In this document: positions 18,781-27,532 of the stretch, piece after piece
How the letters are laid out: each line of letters starts with the position of its first letter
Numbering within the stretch: the stretch's first letter is position 1
The notes under the pieces: model-generated
Databases searched by the model: none
Seen by the model: the letters and a program-made list of their open reading frames with translations, nothing else
What the model was told of the DNA's origin: nothing
Made by a program: the position numbers and the translations under genes
Assembly: GCF_021533835.1 (NCBI RefSeq)
Contig: NZ_JAKFYQ010000001.1
Coordinates: 253,001 to 317,000 of the forward strand
Length of the DNA stretch: 64,000 nt
Source of the DNA: Synechococcus sp. Nb3U1
Lineage (GTDB): Bacteria > Cyanobacteriota > Cyanobacteriia > Thermostichales > Thermostichaceae
Reading direction: 5' to 3'

Positions 18781-20250
18781 ATGACAAACAAGACGATTTT
18801 CCCTAGAGGGATCCCTTGGAGATGGCGGGGAGGGGAGAGGCTCCCGCTGTGGGTTGGGGTTTTGCTGGGTTTGGGGGGTGTTGCCGCCCCATCTGCACTG
18901 GCCCAAACGGATCTCACGGCGCTAGAGCAGGCTTTGCCTGCCGAGGCTTGGGCTGAGCTACAAACTTTGCTGCAAACCCAGCAATACCATGCCGATATTG
19001 TCTGGACGATTGTGGCTGGGGTGCTGGTGTTTTTCATGCAGGCGGGCTTTGCCATGGTGGAGGCGGGCTTCACCCGGGCCAAAAATGCCGCCAACATCGT
19101 CTTGAAGAACCTGATGGATTTTTGTTGTGGGGCCTGTGCCTTTTGGGCTTTGGGGTTTGGGTTGATGTTTGGATCCCATGTGGCCGGCTTCTTGGGTACA
19201 GACTGGTTTTTCTTCAACTGGCAACAGGGATCCGAAGCTGGCAGCCAAAACAATGCTTGGCCCTTTACTTTTTTCTGCTTTCAGCTGGTGTTTGCTGCCA
19301 CTGCCGCGACTATCGTTTCTGGAGCCATGGCCGAGCGCACCCGCTTTGTGGCCTATTTGATCTACTCCATTGTTATTTCCGCAGTAATCTACCCGATTTC
19401 CGGGGGTTGGGCCTGGAATGGATTGTTCGCTGACTACAACGGCGGCAGCGCAGGCTGGCTAGAGAACTTAGGTTATATCGACTTCGCTGGGTCAGGGGTG
19501 GTTCACTTGGTGGGGGGAGCAGCGGCTTTTGCCGGAACCTTGGCCTTGGGGCCACGCCTAGGCAAGTACAGTGCTGCTGGGGATCCGCGTGCTATTCCTG
19601 GACACAGTTTACCCCTGGGCATGTTGGGGGTGTTGATCCTGTGGATGGGCTGGATTGGGTTCAATGCCGGATCCACTACAGCAGCAATTCCCGATATTGG
19701 TTGGATTGCTTTCAATACCTACTTGGCCGGGGCAGCCGGGGCAATTGGGGCCATGTGCACTTCCTGGGCGATCTTTACCAAGCCGGATATGACCTTTGCC
19801 GCCAACGGAGCGCTAGCGGGGTTGGTGGGCATCACCGCTCCCTGCGCAACCGTCCACCCTTTGGGAGCTTTACTGGTTGGCTCCATTTCTGGGGTTTTGG
19901 TGGTGCTGTCGGTGCTGTTTATTGAGGGAACCTTGAAGGTGGATGACCCGGTGGGAGCGGTGTCGGTGCATGGGGTGTGTGGCGCTTGGGGGGTGATCGC
20001 CGCTGGGATCCCATGGTTTGCCCATGCCGAAGCTGGGGTGAGCTGGGGGGGGTTGCCGGTGCAAGTGCTGGGGGTGATCGCCCTGGGGGGATGGTCGTTT
20101 GTGAGTTGTTTGGTGTTGTTTTTAATTCTAAAGGGCACCATTGGCCTGCGGGTCTCGGCAGAAGAGGAGTTGGCCGGTTTGGATATCGGCGAGCACGGCA
20201 ATATCGCTTACCCTGACTTTGCCAGTGCTTCGAGCGAGTTAGAACGATGA
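18781..20250 (+). CDS. amt: Ammonium transporter Amt, copy 2
   Basis: 489 residues and a clear paralogue of the preceding gene, with the same order of motifs (FFMQAGFAMVEAGFTRAKNA, IDFAGSGVVHLVGG, VSVHGVCGAWGVIAAGI). The N-terminus is longer, with a signal peptide ending PSALAQTD. A probable tandem duplication followed by divergence, since the N-terminal 60 residues and the central loop (NWQQGSEAGSQNN) differ. Its stop overlaps the ATG of the SMP-30 gene (ATGA), so the two are likely co-translated. Confidence 0.95.
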   Translation: MTNKTIFPRGIPWRWRGGERLPLWVGVLLGLGGVAAPSALAQTDLTALEQALPAEAWAELQTLLQTQQYHADIVWTIVAGVLVFFMQAGFAMVEAGFTRAKNAANIVLKNLMDFCCGACAFWALGFGLMFGSHVAGFLGTDWFFFNWQQGSEAGSQNNAWPFTFFCFQLVFAATAATIVSGAMAERTRFVAYLIYSIVISAVIYPISGGWAWNGLFADYNGGSAGWLENLGYIDFAGSGVVHLVGGAAAFAGTLALGPRLGKYSAAGDPRAIPGHSLPLGMLGVLILWMGWIGFNAGSTTAAIPDIGWIAFNTYLAGAAGAIGAMCTSWAIFTKPDMTFAANGALAGLVGITAPCATVHPLGALLVGSISGVLVVLSVLFIEGTLKVDDPVGAVSVHGVCGAWGVIAAGIPWFAHAEAGVSWGGLPVQVLGVIALGGWSFVSCLVLFLILKGTIGLRVSAEEELAGLDIGEHGNIAYPDFASASSELER

Positions 20251-21107
20251 TCCCTGTGCCGATTGTGCAAGCCCGCGCCCGTTTGGGAGAAGGCCCCGTC
20301 TGGGATCCGCTGCGTCAATGCCTGTTTTGGGTGGATATTTACAACCATCGGGTGCATCAGTTGATTCTGGAAACGGGCGCAGAACGCTGGTGGGAGGTCG
20401 GGGAGGTGGTGGGATCCTTGGCCTTGGTGGCAGGGGAGCGGCTGTTGTTGGCCCAACGGCATCACCTGGCCTGGCTGGATTTGCTCAGCGGAGCCGTAGA
20501 ACCTCTCTTGGAACTGGAGACTGATCGACCGCAGAACCGCTGCAACGACGGCAAGTGCGATCCGCAGGGGCGCTTTTGGTTTGGCACGATGGGGCCGGAA
20601 GGGGCGGGTAGCCTCTACCGCTATGATGGTCACCTAGAACGAATGGAAACGGGCTTAACCATCTCCAATGGCTTGGGATGGAGTTCAGATGGGCACACCT
20701 TTTATTTGACAGATTCCCCACGCCAACAGATCTACGCCTACGACTTTGCAGCCGAAACGGGTTCCCTTTCCCACCGGCGGGTGTTCATCGACTTGAGGGG
20801 ATCCAGTTTTTTCCCGGATGGCCTGACTGTAGATGCCCAGGGATATCTTTGGGTAGCCCTATGGGATGGCTGGGCGGTACAGCGTTTTGACCCGCAAGGG
20901 ATCCCGGTCGAAAAACTTGAGCTGCCTGTTCAAAGGCCCACGTGTCCTACTTTTGGTGGTTCACATTTGGATCGGCTGTTCATCACTACTGCTGCGGTTG
21001 GTTTAAGCGAAAAAGAGATTCAAGAAGGCTTTCATGCCGGAGATCTGTTTGCAGTACAGACGGTGGTGCGGGGCTTACCCGCCCATCGACTGATGAATCC
21101 CGTCTGA
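20247..21107 (+). CDS. SMP-30/gluconolactonase/LRE family protein
   Basis: 286 residues, a six-bladed beta-propeller family of Ca/Zn-dependent sugar lactonases and related hydrolases. Motifs: RLGEGPVWDPLRQCLFWVDI (metal-ligand Glu), NRCNDGKCDPQGRFWFGTM (Asn and Asp ligands), ISNGLGWSSDGHTFYLTDS and FFPDGLTVDAQGYLWVALW (ligand Asp). Metal residues look complete, so it is probably an active lactonase; the substrate is unknown. Coupling with an ammonium transporter by a 4-base overlap is unexpected, and no functional link is evident. Confidence 0.88.
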   Translation: MIPVPIVQARARLGEGPVWDPLRQCLFWVDIYNHRVHQLILETGAERWWEVGEVVGSLALVAGERLLLAQRHHLAWLDLLSGAVEPLLELETDRPQNRCNDGKCDPQGRFWFGTMGPEGAGSLYRYDGHLERMETGLTISNGLGWSSDGHTFYLTDSPRQQIYAYDFAAETGSLSHRRVFIDLRGSSFFPDGLTVDAQGYLWVALWDGWAVQRFDPQGIPVEKLELPVQRPTCPTFGGSHLDRLFITTAAVGLSEKEIQEGFHAGDLFAVQTVVRGLPAHRLMNPV

Positions 21108-21128
21108 GCTCATCGAAGCAGAAGTGAA

Positions 21129-21330
21129 CCTAGAAGTGAACTGCGCTTGCAGCGTCGCTATCCGGATTCGGCGATTCAGATTCGGCAGAGGGTGATCTAT
21201 CTCAAACAGACGAGTTCCCCCTTGGCCCGGCAGATCCGTTATGAACGAGGCTTGCTAGTGCATGAGTTTGAAGTGGTGCGGATGTAGGAGCGGGATTCAC
21301 AGCAGTTAGCCCAACTACACCCTAATAAAT
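21129..21330 (+). pseudogene. Internal fragment of an Rpn/DUF4351-family gene
   Basis: The plus-strand frame reads ELRLQRRYPDSAIQIRQRVI, then YLKQTSSPLARQIRYERGLL and VHEFEVVRM before a TAG at 21285-21287. The same frame continues ERDSQQLAQLHPNKLNG. Rpn-family proteins carry this order (an RRYPDS.I.Q.V.YL region, then HEFEVIRLWE). The stop probably replaces a Trp codon (TGG to TAG). Start, nuclease core and C-terminus are missing. It is the third such fragment in the window and comes from an earlier part of the protein than the other two. Confidence 0.55.
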
Positions 21331-21340
21331 TGAACGGAAT

Positions 21341-22000
21341 TCAGGGATCGGCATTGGCAACTTCAGTCGATTCCGAAAGGTACCCTACTGCCCAGATCAA
21401 CCGTTGCAGAGCACTCAGCAGCACCAAAATCGCCATCAAGCCGAACAAGGCCACCATGTGCTCAGGAAACAGAAAAAATAGCCCGTAGAACAAGATCGTT
21501 TCGCTCCCCTCGATCAGCCCAGCAGGCATGCTTAAGCTGGTCAGTTCATCCTCCTCCGGACGACACAGAGCGTCATCACTGGCCTTTTGTCGTTTCTCCA
21601 ACAACCCCGCCAAATACATCCAGGAGCAAAGATTGATATAAAAACTGGCCAACATCAGGGCCAAAAACGCGTAGCCCAGCAGGGATCCCTGGTGAAAGGC
21701 CAAGCCAAGAGGGACAACCGCGTACACCACCACATCCAGCAGCATATCCAGGTAGCCCCCCAGATCGCTTTGTCGCCCTTGCAGTCGGGCCAACGTGCCA
21801 TCCAACCCATCCATGAGGCGGTTCAACAACCACAGGCCCAATCCCCACCCGTAGGCACCTAAGGCAGCCGCCGTCCCGGATCCCAGACCAATCGTAAACC
21901 CGGCTAGAGTAATTGCTAGTGGATGCACCTGTTGTAGAGGAGTCTCCAGCAACGGAGCCAACAGCCGCTCCTTCCACTGCCTAAGCACCTTATCCAGCAA
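21341..22000 (-). CDS. CDP-alcohol phosphatidyltransferase family protein
   Basis: 219 residues with about six hydrophobic helices. The active-site signature D-x2-DG-x2-AR-x8-G-x3-D-x3-D is fully present: DGLDGTLARLQGRQSDLGGY followed by LDMLLD. Such enzymes transfer a phosphoalcohol from a CDP-linked lipid or alcohol, as in phosphatidylglycerol-phosphate or phosphatidylinositol-type synthesis. The acceptor cannot be told from sequence. It points toward the Rpn fragment, with its 3' end beside the decayed DNA. Confidence 0.88.
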   Translation of the reverse strand: MLDKVLRQWKERLLAPLLETPLQQVHPLAITLAGFTIGLGSGTAAALGAYGWGLGLWLLNRLMDGLDGTLARLQGRQSDLGGYLDMLLDVVVYAVVPLGLAFHQGSLLGYAFLALMLASFYINLCSWMYLAGLLEKRQKASDDALCRPEEDELTSLSMPAGLIEGSETILFYGLFFLFPEHMVALFGLMAILVLLSALQRLIWAVGYLSESTEVANADP

Positions 22001-22073
22001 TGAACACTCCTTATAGCGTTACGCTGAGCAGATCTATTTGAATATCCATTCTCGGATCCGTTTTGGAAATCAT

Positions 22074-22098
22074 AATCCCAGATTGTGAGAATGGGATT
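22074..22098. promoter_or_regulatory. Inverted repeat upstream of the Rad52-like gene
   Basis: AATCCCA (22074-22080) and TGGGATT (22092-22098) form a perfect 7-bp inverted repeat around 11 bases, 76 bases before the ATG at 22175 and also upstream of the divergent gene at 22000. It could be an operator; no T-run follows, so a terminator is less likely. Confidence 0.3.
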
Positions 22099-22174
22099 AG
22101 AGTTGAAACATCCCAGTTAGGACTCCATCCCGCTGACGCGACCGGGGCAAAAGGTTCCATCCCCAGGTGCTGCC

Positions 22175-22666
22175 ATGAACTTGAACGAGAGCTACAGCAA
22201 GCTGGTGACCCCCTTTCCTGTGGAGGTTATGGAGATCAAGCCCGGAGCAACAACTCGGGATAAAGCCCGTGCTCTGGCCATGCCCTACGCAGATGTGCGG
22301 GTGTATCAGCAGGCTTTGGATGATGCGGTGGGGCCGCAGGAGTGGCAGGTTGCCTATCGCCCCTGGGAAGACAAGGCGGTGATCTGTCAACTGACGATTT
22401 TGGGTGTTTCTAAAGAGGATGTGGGGGAGCTGGCGGACGAGGGAGACAATGCCTACACCAGCGCCATTGCCCGCGCCTTCAAACGAGCCTGTTCTGCCTT
22501 CGGCCTAGGACGTTACATCTACGGGTTGCCAGCCGTTTGGGCCGAGTATGATGGCGAGCGCCGTTCCTTTAAGGATCCCCGCAAGGTGATGGAGCAGATT
22601 TATCGTCAAGCTGGGATCCCGGTCGAGAAGCCCCAGGCTGGCGCAGGGCCAGAGCGGGTCAAATAG
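22175..22666 (+). CDS. Rad52/DdrA-like single-strand annealing protein
   Basis: 163 residues. Recognisable family features: KPGATTRDKARALAMPYADV near the N-terminus, then GPQEWQVAYRPWEDKAVICQ and ENAYTSA-type DNAYTSAIARAFKRACSAFG, then LGRYIYGLPAVWAEYD. This is the conserved core of the Rad52-type annealing proteins found in phages, Deinococcus (DdrA) and many cyanobacteria. Expected role: binding single-stranded DNA and annealing strands during repair. A recQ gene follows 75 bases downstream on the same strand, consistent with a shared repair function. Family assignment is from motif memory. Confidence 0.75.
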   Translation: MNLNESYSKLVTPFPVEVMEIKPGATTRDKARALAMPYADVRVYQQALDDAVGPQEWQVAYRPWEDKAVICQLTILGVSKEDVGELADEGDNAYTSAIARAFKRACSAFGLGRYIYGLPAVWAEYDGERRSFKDPRKVMEQIYRQAGIPVEKPQAGAGPERVK

Positions 22667-22741
22667 CCGTCCCACACCTGAAAGCTAGCTAATGCTCGTC
22701 TAGAAGCTCATAGAGAAACTCACCGACTAGAGAGGTTACCT

Positions 22742-24187
22742 TTGCAGGATTGGCAGCAGATCCAACAGGCTCTCAAGCAACACTGGGGTTACGAGGCGCT
22801 GCGCCCACCACAGGATCTGGTCATTCGCACCTTACTGGAGAAGCGAGATGCTCTGGTGGTGTTGCCGACAGGATTCGGTAAATCACTGTGTTTTCAGGTG
22901 ACGGCTCTGCTGCAAACGGGGGTAACACTGGTGGTCTCGCCCTTGATTGCCCTGATGGAAGACCAAGTGCAAGAGTTGTGGCAACGGAAGCTACCGGCTG
23001 CCTGTCTGCACAGTGAGCTGGATTCGGCTTTGCGCAAACGGGTGTTGAAAGCCCTAGAAGAAAACCGACTGCGCCTACTCTATTTGGGGCCAGAGACCCT
23101 GTTTAGCCCGCCGGTTTGGCAGCGGTTGCAACAGCCACAGGTGCGCATCAACGGCCTGATTGTGGATGAAGCCCATACGCTGGTGCATTGGGGGGGATCC
23201 TTCCGGCCCGACTATCGCCGTTTGGGATGGGTACGTCCTGTCCTTGCCTCGAAAGGCGCAGCATTTCCCATTGCTGCCTTTACAGCTACTGCCGATCCGC
23301 AAACCCAAAGTCGCCTGCAGCAGGTGTTGGAGCTGCGCAACCCTGAGCGCATTGATGTCAACCCCATACGCCCGAATCTGTCGCTGAACATTTCCATGGC
23401 CTGGAGCGTGGCGGATCGTCGCCGGCAACTGGTGCAGTTTCTCCAAGAAAACTCAGGATCCGGGCTGGTGTATGTGCGGACGCGGCGGGATGGGCAAGAT
23501 TTGAGGGAGTGGCTGGAAAAGCAGAACGTCCAGAGTGCGACTTACCATGGTGGGTTGGATTCTGGATCCCGTCGCCAGTTGGAGCGGGCTTGGCTAGCGG
23601 GGGAACTGCGCTTTTTGGTCTGTACCAATGCTTTTGGCATGGGCATTAACAAACCGGATGTGCGTTGGGTGCTGCATTTTCAGCCTCCTCCCGATTTGAC
23701 CGATTATGTGCAGGAAGTGGGGCGGGGTGGGCGGGATGGCGGCCCTTGTCGGGCCTTGATGCTGGTTTCGGAACCAACGGGGTTTTGGGATCCGACGGAT
23801 CGGCAACGCAACGCCTATTTCCATCAACAGCGGCAACGGATCGAGGATCAGGCCAGGATCTTGCTCAAAACTCTGCCTGACCAGGGATCCTACACCGATC
23901 TCCCTGCCGGAGAAGCGCGAGTAGCCCTGGGTGTGCTTCAGGAAATGGGCTGTTTACAGTGGCAGGATCCTTTTCGCTTCCAGATCCGGCAGCGGCGGTG
24001 GCAACCATGTCAAAGGCGGGATCCCTGGCTGGGAATGGAAGCCCTGATCAACACGCGCGGCTGCCGTTGGCAGGTGCTGCTGCGGCATTTCGGCTATCAA
24101 AGTGGGGATCCGCCCTGTGGAACCTGTGATAACTGTTGCCGCGCCAACTCGTCAGGTGCGGGCATCCGGCCATTACGCTGGATATGA
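22742..24187 (+). CDS. recQ: RecQ-family ATP-dependent DNA helicase
   Basis: 481 residues from a TTG start preceded by GAGAGG. The helicase core is complete: VVLPTGFGKSLCFQ (Walker A), LVVSPLIALMEDQV, LIVDEAHTLVHWG (DEAH box), AFTATADPQTQ, VYVRTRRDGQ, TNAFGMGINKPDVRW and EVGRGGRDG (arginine-finger motif VI). A short zinc-binding end (CGTCDNCC) follows, but no HRDC domain, so it is a short RecQ form. Unwinds DNA 3'->5' in repair and recombination. The Rad52-like gene directly upstream suggests one repair unit. Confidence 0.92.
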   Translation: MQDWQQIQQALKQHWGYEALRPPQDLVIRTLLEKRDALVVLPTGFGKSLCFQVTALLQTGVTLVVSPLIALMEDQVQELWQRKLPAACLHSELDSALRKRVLKALEENRLRLLYLGPETLFSPPVWQRLQQPQVRINGLIVDEAHTLVHWGGSFRPDYRRLGWVRPVLASKGAAFPIAAFTATADPQTQSRLQQVLELRNPERIDVNPIRPNLSLNISMAWSVADRRRQLVQFLQENSGSGLVYVRTRRDGQDLREWLEKQNVQSATYHGGLDSGSRRQLERAWLAGELRFLVCTNAFGMGINKPDVRWVLHFQPPPDLTDYVQEVGRGGRDGGPCRALMLVSEPTGFWDPTDRQRNAYFHQQRQRIEDQARILLKTLPDQGSYTDLPAGEARVALGVLQEMGCLQWQDPFRFQIRQRRWQPCQRRDPWLGMEALINTRGCRWQVLLRHFGYQSGDPPCGTCDNCCRANSSGAGIRPLRWI

Positions 24188-24299
24188 TGGTCTCCGTTCG
24201 CATCCAATGGCATCAAGCCCTTTTGGCCAAAGATATCGCCCCGTACAGGTGACCTGTTTAAGGTCTGTCTAGAGCGTTCTTTCCCTTTCCCCCTTCCCG

Positions 24300-26177
24300 A
24301 TGAGTGTTTCTGGATCCCCGCCGCATGAGTTTGGGCAGCCTTTATCGTTGGCGCGTCAAGTGGCACAACTGCTGGTGGTGCCGGTTTCGGCCCAGCTGGG
24401 CTCCCTGCATACCCCCGCGGAAGGGAGTCCTTACCCCAGTCGAGACGGGTTGAAAAAGCTGATTCAGGAAGTCGGCATCGGCGGGGTTTGGCTGCGGGAT
24501 GGACATGTGGCGGAGGCGATCCTGCTGGTGGAACAGTTGCAAGACTGGGCTTCCTTACCCCTTTTGGTGGCGGTGGATGCCGGTCGAGGGTTACCTTTGC
24601 CAGGGGCAACAGTCTTTCCCCATCCGCTGGGGTTGAGCCGTTTGGCCACTGAAGCCGCATCTTGGGCAGAGCAGTGGGGGCGCATCACCAGTCGGGAGGC
24701 GGCGGCGATTGGCATCAACTGGTTACTCAATCCGGTGGCAGCACCGCGGGGGCAGACAGGACTTGAATCCTTGGCTTTGGCAGAGGATCCCGCCACTGTT
24801 TTGTCCTTGGCTCGGGCTTTTGTGGGCGGATGTGAGCAAACGGCCATCGACACAGGTAGCGGGATCCTGACTACAGCCTGCTCTTTTCCCGGACTGGGGT
24901 GGCCGGATTGGCTTCAGGAGGGTTCTCGATTCGCCACTGCAACACCAAACATCCCCTGGCGACCGCAGCTGACAACGCCTGTCGCCCAGTTGCAAGACAC
25001 CCTTTGGTTGCCCTTTCGGCATCTAGTCGATCATGTGGGGGCCATACTGGTTTCCCATGTGGTGCTACCGGAGTGGGATGAGCGCTGGCCAATCACCCTC
25101 CTACCGGGACGACTGACACAACTGTTGCGTCAGGAGTGGGGTTTTACGGGGTTGATCGTTGTTGATGCTCTGGATCAAGGGTTTCTGGCAGAGCTAGCCG
25201 ATCCGGCTACGCTGGCGGTGCGGGCCCTACAGGCGGGTGCGGATCTCATCCTGGCCCCTCCCGATCCCATCCAGGTGATGCAGGGCATTTTGGACGCACT
25301 ACAAGCGGGATCCCAAGCCCAAGGGTATCGCGCTCAGGCATCCCTGAACCCGGCACAAATTGCCCAATCGGTCACGCGCATTTTGCGAGCCAAGCAGCGA
25401 ACCATGGGCGGGGTATCTTCCTTGCTCAAAGAAGTCTGGCCAGCTTTGGCAGAAACGGACTTTACAACCGTTTTCGGGTGGATGGGGGCAACGGAATGGA
25501 CGGATCCCGGTTTGCACCGGGGATTCCCAGCCGAACAGCTTAAGCCCGTCTTGTTGGGGGATCCGATTACCAAAGATTCTGCCCTAGGCAAGTTGTTCAG
25601 CGTTCGTCCCGGTTTACCCTCCCGGTTACAAGGGGCAGAACGGTTGGCCTCCCTGTTGGCTGAACCAGATATTGCGCCCTGTCAAGCAGCGATGGCCCGG
25701 GGCGGTGTGGAGGGAGGCCAACCCCTCAGCTTGCCTGTAGAGCCTGGCTGGTTGAACTGGATTTGGCAGGATCCCCCACTGGGCAGCAGCGAGCTCAGTC
25801 TGGAATCTCCCGCCCTCCGGATTCCATCGGCTTTACGCATTCCCCCTTTGTGCAGCGACGCCCTCACCCCCCTACCTCTACTAGAAGCTGCCTTGGCTAA
25901 CGCCCCAGGGTTGATGGTGCAATTCTTTCTCCAGGATCCCTTGCCCAACTATCTACTGAATGTGTTGCAACAGCAGCGGGAGCGGATCGCAGTTGTCGTC
26001 TTCTACGGCAGCTTGCCCCTGTATCGTCGTCTACGGGAGCAATTTCACTGGGCTAACGCGGTACACAGCCTCAACCGGGATCCGTTCGCACAGAAGGAGG
26101 TGATGCGGCGGTTGTTCCCCCATCTCGACATTGCAGAGGGATCCCGTGAAGCTCGGCAGACCATTAAGAAAAAGTAA
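24300..26177 (+). CDS. Glycoside hydrolase family 3-like protein with altered catalytic loop
   Basis: 625 residues. The N-terminal half follows the NagZ/beta-N-acetylhexosaminidase fold: GVWLRDGHVAEAILLVEQLQ, VDAGRGLPLPGATVFPHPLG, REAAAIGINWLLNPVA and GFTGLIVVDALDQGF (the nucleophile Asp region). However, the family's general acid/base loop KHFPGHG...DSH reads TTACSFPGLGWPDW here, so the Lys and both His residues are absent. It may be catalytically weak, use another acid/base, or have a binding role. The C-terminal 250 residues form a GH3-like second domain. It follows recQ with a 112-base gap. Confidence 0.78.
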   Translation: MSVSGSPPHEFGQPLSLARQVAQLLVVPVSAQLGSLHTPAEGSPYPSRDGLKKLIQEVGIGGVWLRDGHVAEAILLVEQLQDWASLPLLVAVDAGRGLPLPGATVFPHPLGLSRLATEAASWAEQWGRITSREAAAIGINWLLNPVAAPRGQTGLESLALAEDPATVLSLARAFVGGCEQTAIDTGSGILTTACSFPGLGWPDWLQEGSRFATATPNIPWRPQLTTPVAQLQDTLWLPFRHLVDHVGAILVSHVVLPEWDERWPITLLPGRLTQLLRQEWGFTGLIVVDALDQGFLAELADPATLAVRALQAGADLILAPPDPIQVMQGILDALQAGSQAQGYRAQASLNPAQIAQSVTRILRAKQRTMGGVSSLLKEVWPALAETDFTTVFGWMGATEWTDPGLHRGFPAEQLKPVLLGDPITKDSALGKLFSVRPGLPSRLQGAERLASLLAEPDIAPCQAAMARGGVEGGQPLSLPVEPGWLNWIWQDPPLGSSELSLESPALRIPSALRIPPLCSDALTPLPLLEAALANAPGLMVQFFLQDPLPNYLLNVLQQQRERIAVVVFYGSLPLYRRLREQFHWANAVHSLNRDPFAQKEVMRRLFPHLDIAEGSREARQTIKKK

Positions 26178-26227
26178 ATGCTGTTACAGATTGTTGGCAG
26201 AAGAAGGCTCCTGGGCTATGGTGTTGG

Positions 26228-26782
26228 TTGAAATGTAAACGTTTGAAACAGCTCCTCTCAGTATTGTCTGTGCCTCATTCCCTTTCAGACATCACCGAAT
26301 CCCACAGCAGCCCGTCCTCTGCCGGCAGCTTCGTGGACTTTGGGCAAGAGCGGCTCACCTCTCAAAGGCAAGATCCCACTCAAAGGAAAGGCCCGACGAC
26401 CCTACTCTTCGGTTTTCAGGTACAGACCTTCTTCAGCACTTGGGGCAGAAAGTTGAGTCTGAGCCTGATCGGGTTGCTGCTGCTGCTGTTCTCCTGGACT
26501 TGGTGGGGAGCAGGAGCAAAGTTGGATCCCTACACAGAAACCGTGCTGAGTTTATCCGGGGAAGTCAGCCATGGTGCATCCCTGTTTGCCCTCAACTGCG
26601 CCGCCTGTCATGGAGAAGAAGCCGATGGCCGGGTGGGCCCCAGTTTGCGAGGCGTAAGTAGCCGCCGCTCCGAACGTTTTATCATTCAACAAGTGACCAG
26701 CGGCAACACTCCTCCTATGCCGCAGTTCCAGCCGGATCCCCAGGAAATGGCCGACCTGATCAGCTACTTGAACACCTTGTGA
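26228..26782 (+). CDS. cytM: Cytochrome c, CytM type
   Basis: The C-terminal 80 residues are a class I c-type cytochrome: haem site CAACH preceded by GASLFALN, GPSLRGVSSRRSERFIIQQV, and the haem Met in GNTPPMPQFQPDPQEMADLI. This pattern is typical of cyanobacterial CytM, a membrane-anchored cytochrome linked to respiration. A membrane segment (LSLSLIGLLLLLFSWTWW) precedes it. The reported frame begins at TTG 26228 and gives 184 residues with an unusually long Ser/Gln-rich front; a later GTG is possible, since CytM is normally about 100 residues. The stop overlaps the next gene's frame (GTGA). Confidence 0.82.
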   Translation: MKCKRLKQLLSVLSVPHSLSDITESHSSPSSAGSFVDFGQERLTSQRQDPTQRKGPTTLLFGFQVQTFFSTWGRKLSLSLIGLLLLLFSWTWWGAGAKLDPYTETVLSLSGEVSHGASLFALNCAACHGEEADGRVGPSLRGVSSRRSERFIIQQVTSGNTPPMPQFQPDPQEMADLISYLNTL

Positions 26783-26790
26783 GATGTTTC

Positions 26791-27459
26791 ATGGGCCTGC
26801 CCCAGCAGATCATATGCTACGCCCTCTGGCTGGGATCCGTGTTTGCATTGGCGGAATGGCTGCGTGCCCGCAAGGTGGATGGGGAATGGGTGCGTAAGGT
26901 AATCCACATTGGGGTGGGCAACATCATTTTGCTAGCCTGGGCGTTGCAGGTGCCCCGTTGGCTGGGGGTGAGCTTTTCCCTGGTGTTCGCGGGCCTAGCG
27001 CTGCTCTCCTACCGGGTGGCGATTTTGCAAAGTTTGAATGGGGTGGGTCGGCGCAGTTTCGGCACCTGTTTTTACGCCCTCAGCATTGGCCTGTTGCTGT
27101 ACTGGTTTTGGCTGCCAGAGAGACAACTGTTCGCCGTTATCGGCATTTTGGTCATGACTTGGGCGGATGCTTTGGCGGGCTTGGTGGGTAAAACCTGGGG
27201 CCAACACCGCTACCAGCTGGGATCCATTCAGAAAAGTTGGGAGGGATCCCTAACCATGTGGGGGGTGAGCAGCCTGGTGATCGGAGCAGTGTTGCTGGGG
27301 TACTTTGGGTTTTCCACCCCTCTGCTGGGCATCAGCCTCTTGGTGGGGGGCATAGCCATGGGTCTGGAGGTGTTCTCCTGGTACGGGTTGGATAACCTGA
27401 CGGTGCCCCTGGCCAGTGGTGGGCTTTGTTTTATCTTGGTGCAAGGACTAAATTTGTAA
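26791..27459 (+). CDS. Phytol kinase-like protein (VTE5/dolichol kinase family)
   Basis: About 222 residues from the ATG at 26791; a GTG at 26779 overlapping the cytM stop is the alternative. Roughly seven membrane helices. Signature phrases of the VTE5/Slr1652 family: GEWVRKVIHIGVGNIILLAW, MTWADALAGLVGKTWGQHRY and KSWEGSLTMWGVSSL. The family phosphorylates phytol released from chlorophyll, feeding tocopherol or chlorophyll synthesis. A DUF92/VTE6 homologue, the next enzyme of that route, lies at 36965. The last codons overlap an NtcA box for gdhA. Confidence 0.8.
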   Translation: MGLPQQIICYALWLGSVFALAEWLRARKVDGEWVRKVIHIGVGNIILLAWALQVPRWLGVSFSLVFAGLALLSYRVAILQSLNGVGRRSFGTCFYALSIGLLLYWFWLPERQLFAVIGILVMTWADALAGLVGKTWGQHRYQLGSIQKSWEGSLTMWGVSSLVIGAVLLGYFGFSTPLLGISLLVGGIAMGLEVFSWYGLDNLTVPLASGGLCFILVQGLNL

Positions 27460-27469
27460 CAATTGCTAC
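27456..27469 (+). promoter_or_regulatory. NtcA-binding box upstream of gdhA
   Basis: GTAACAATTGCTAC is an exact GTA-N8-TAC palindrome flanked by T and A (TGTA...TACA). It starts inside the stop codon of the phytol kinase gene and lies 64 bases before the gdhA ATG. A TATAGCGT element about 28-30 bases downstream could serve as the -10, a little further than usual. Confidence 0.7.
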
Positions 27470-27532
27470 AAAATAGACTTCTCCAGGAGCCGTGGGGTAT
27501 AGCGTAGAAACAGCCCTCTCCTTCCCCTTCTC

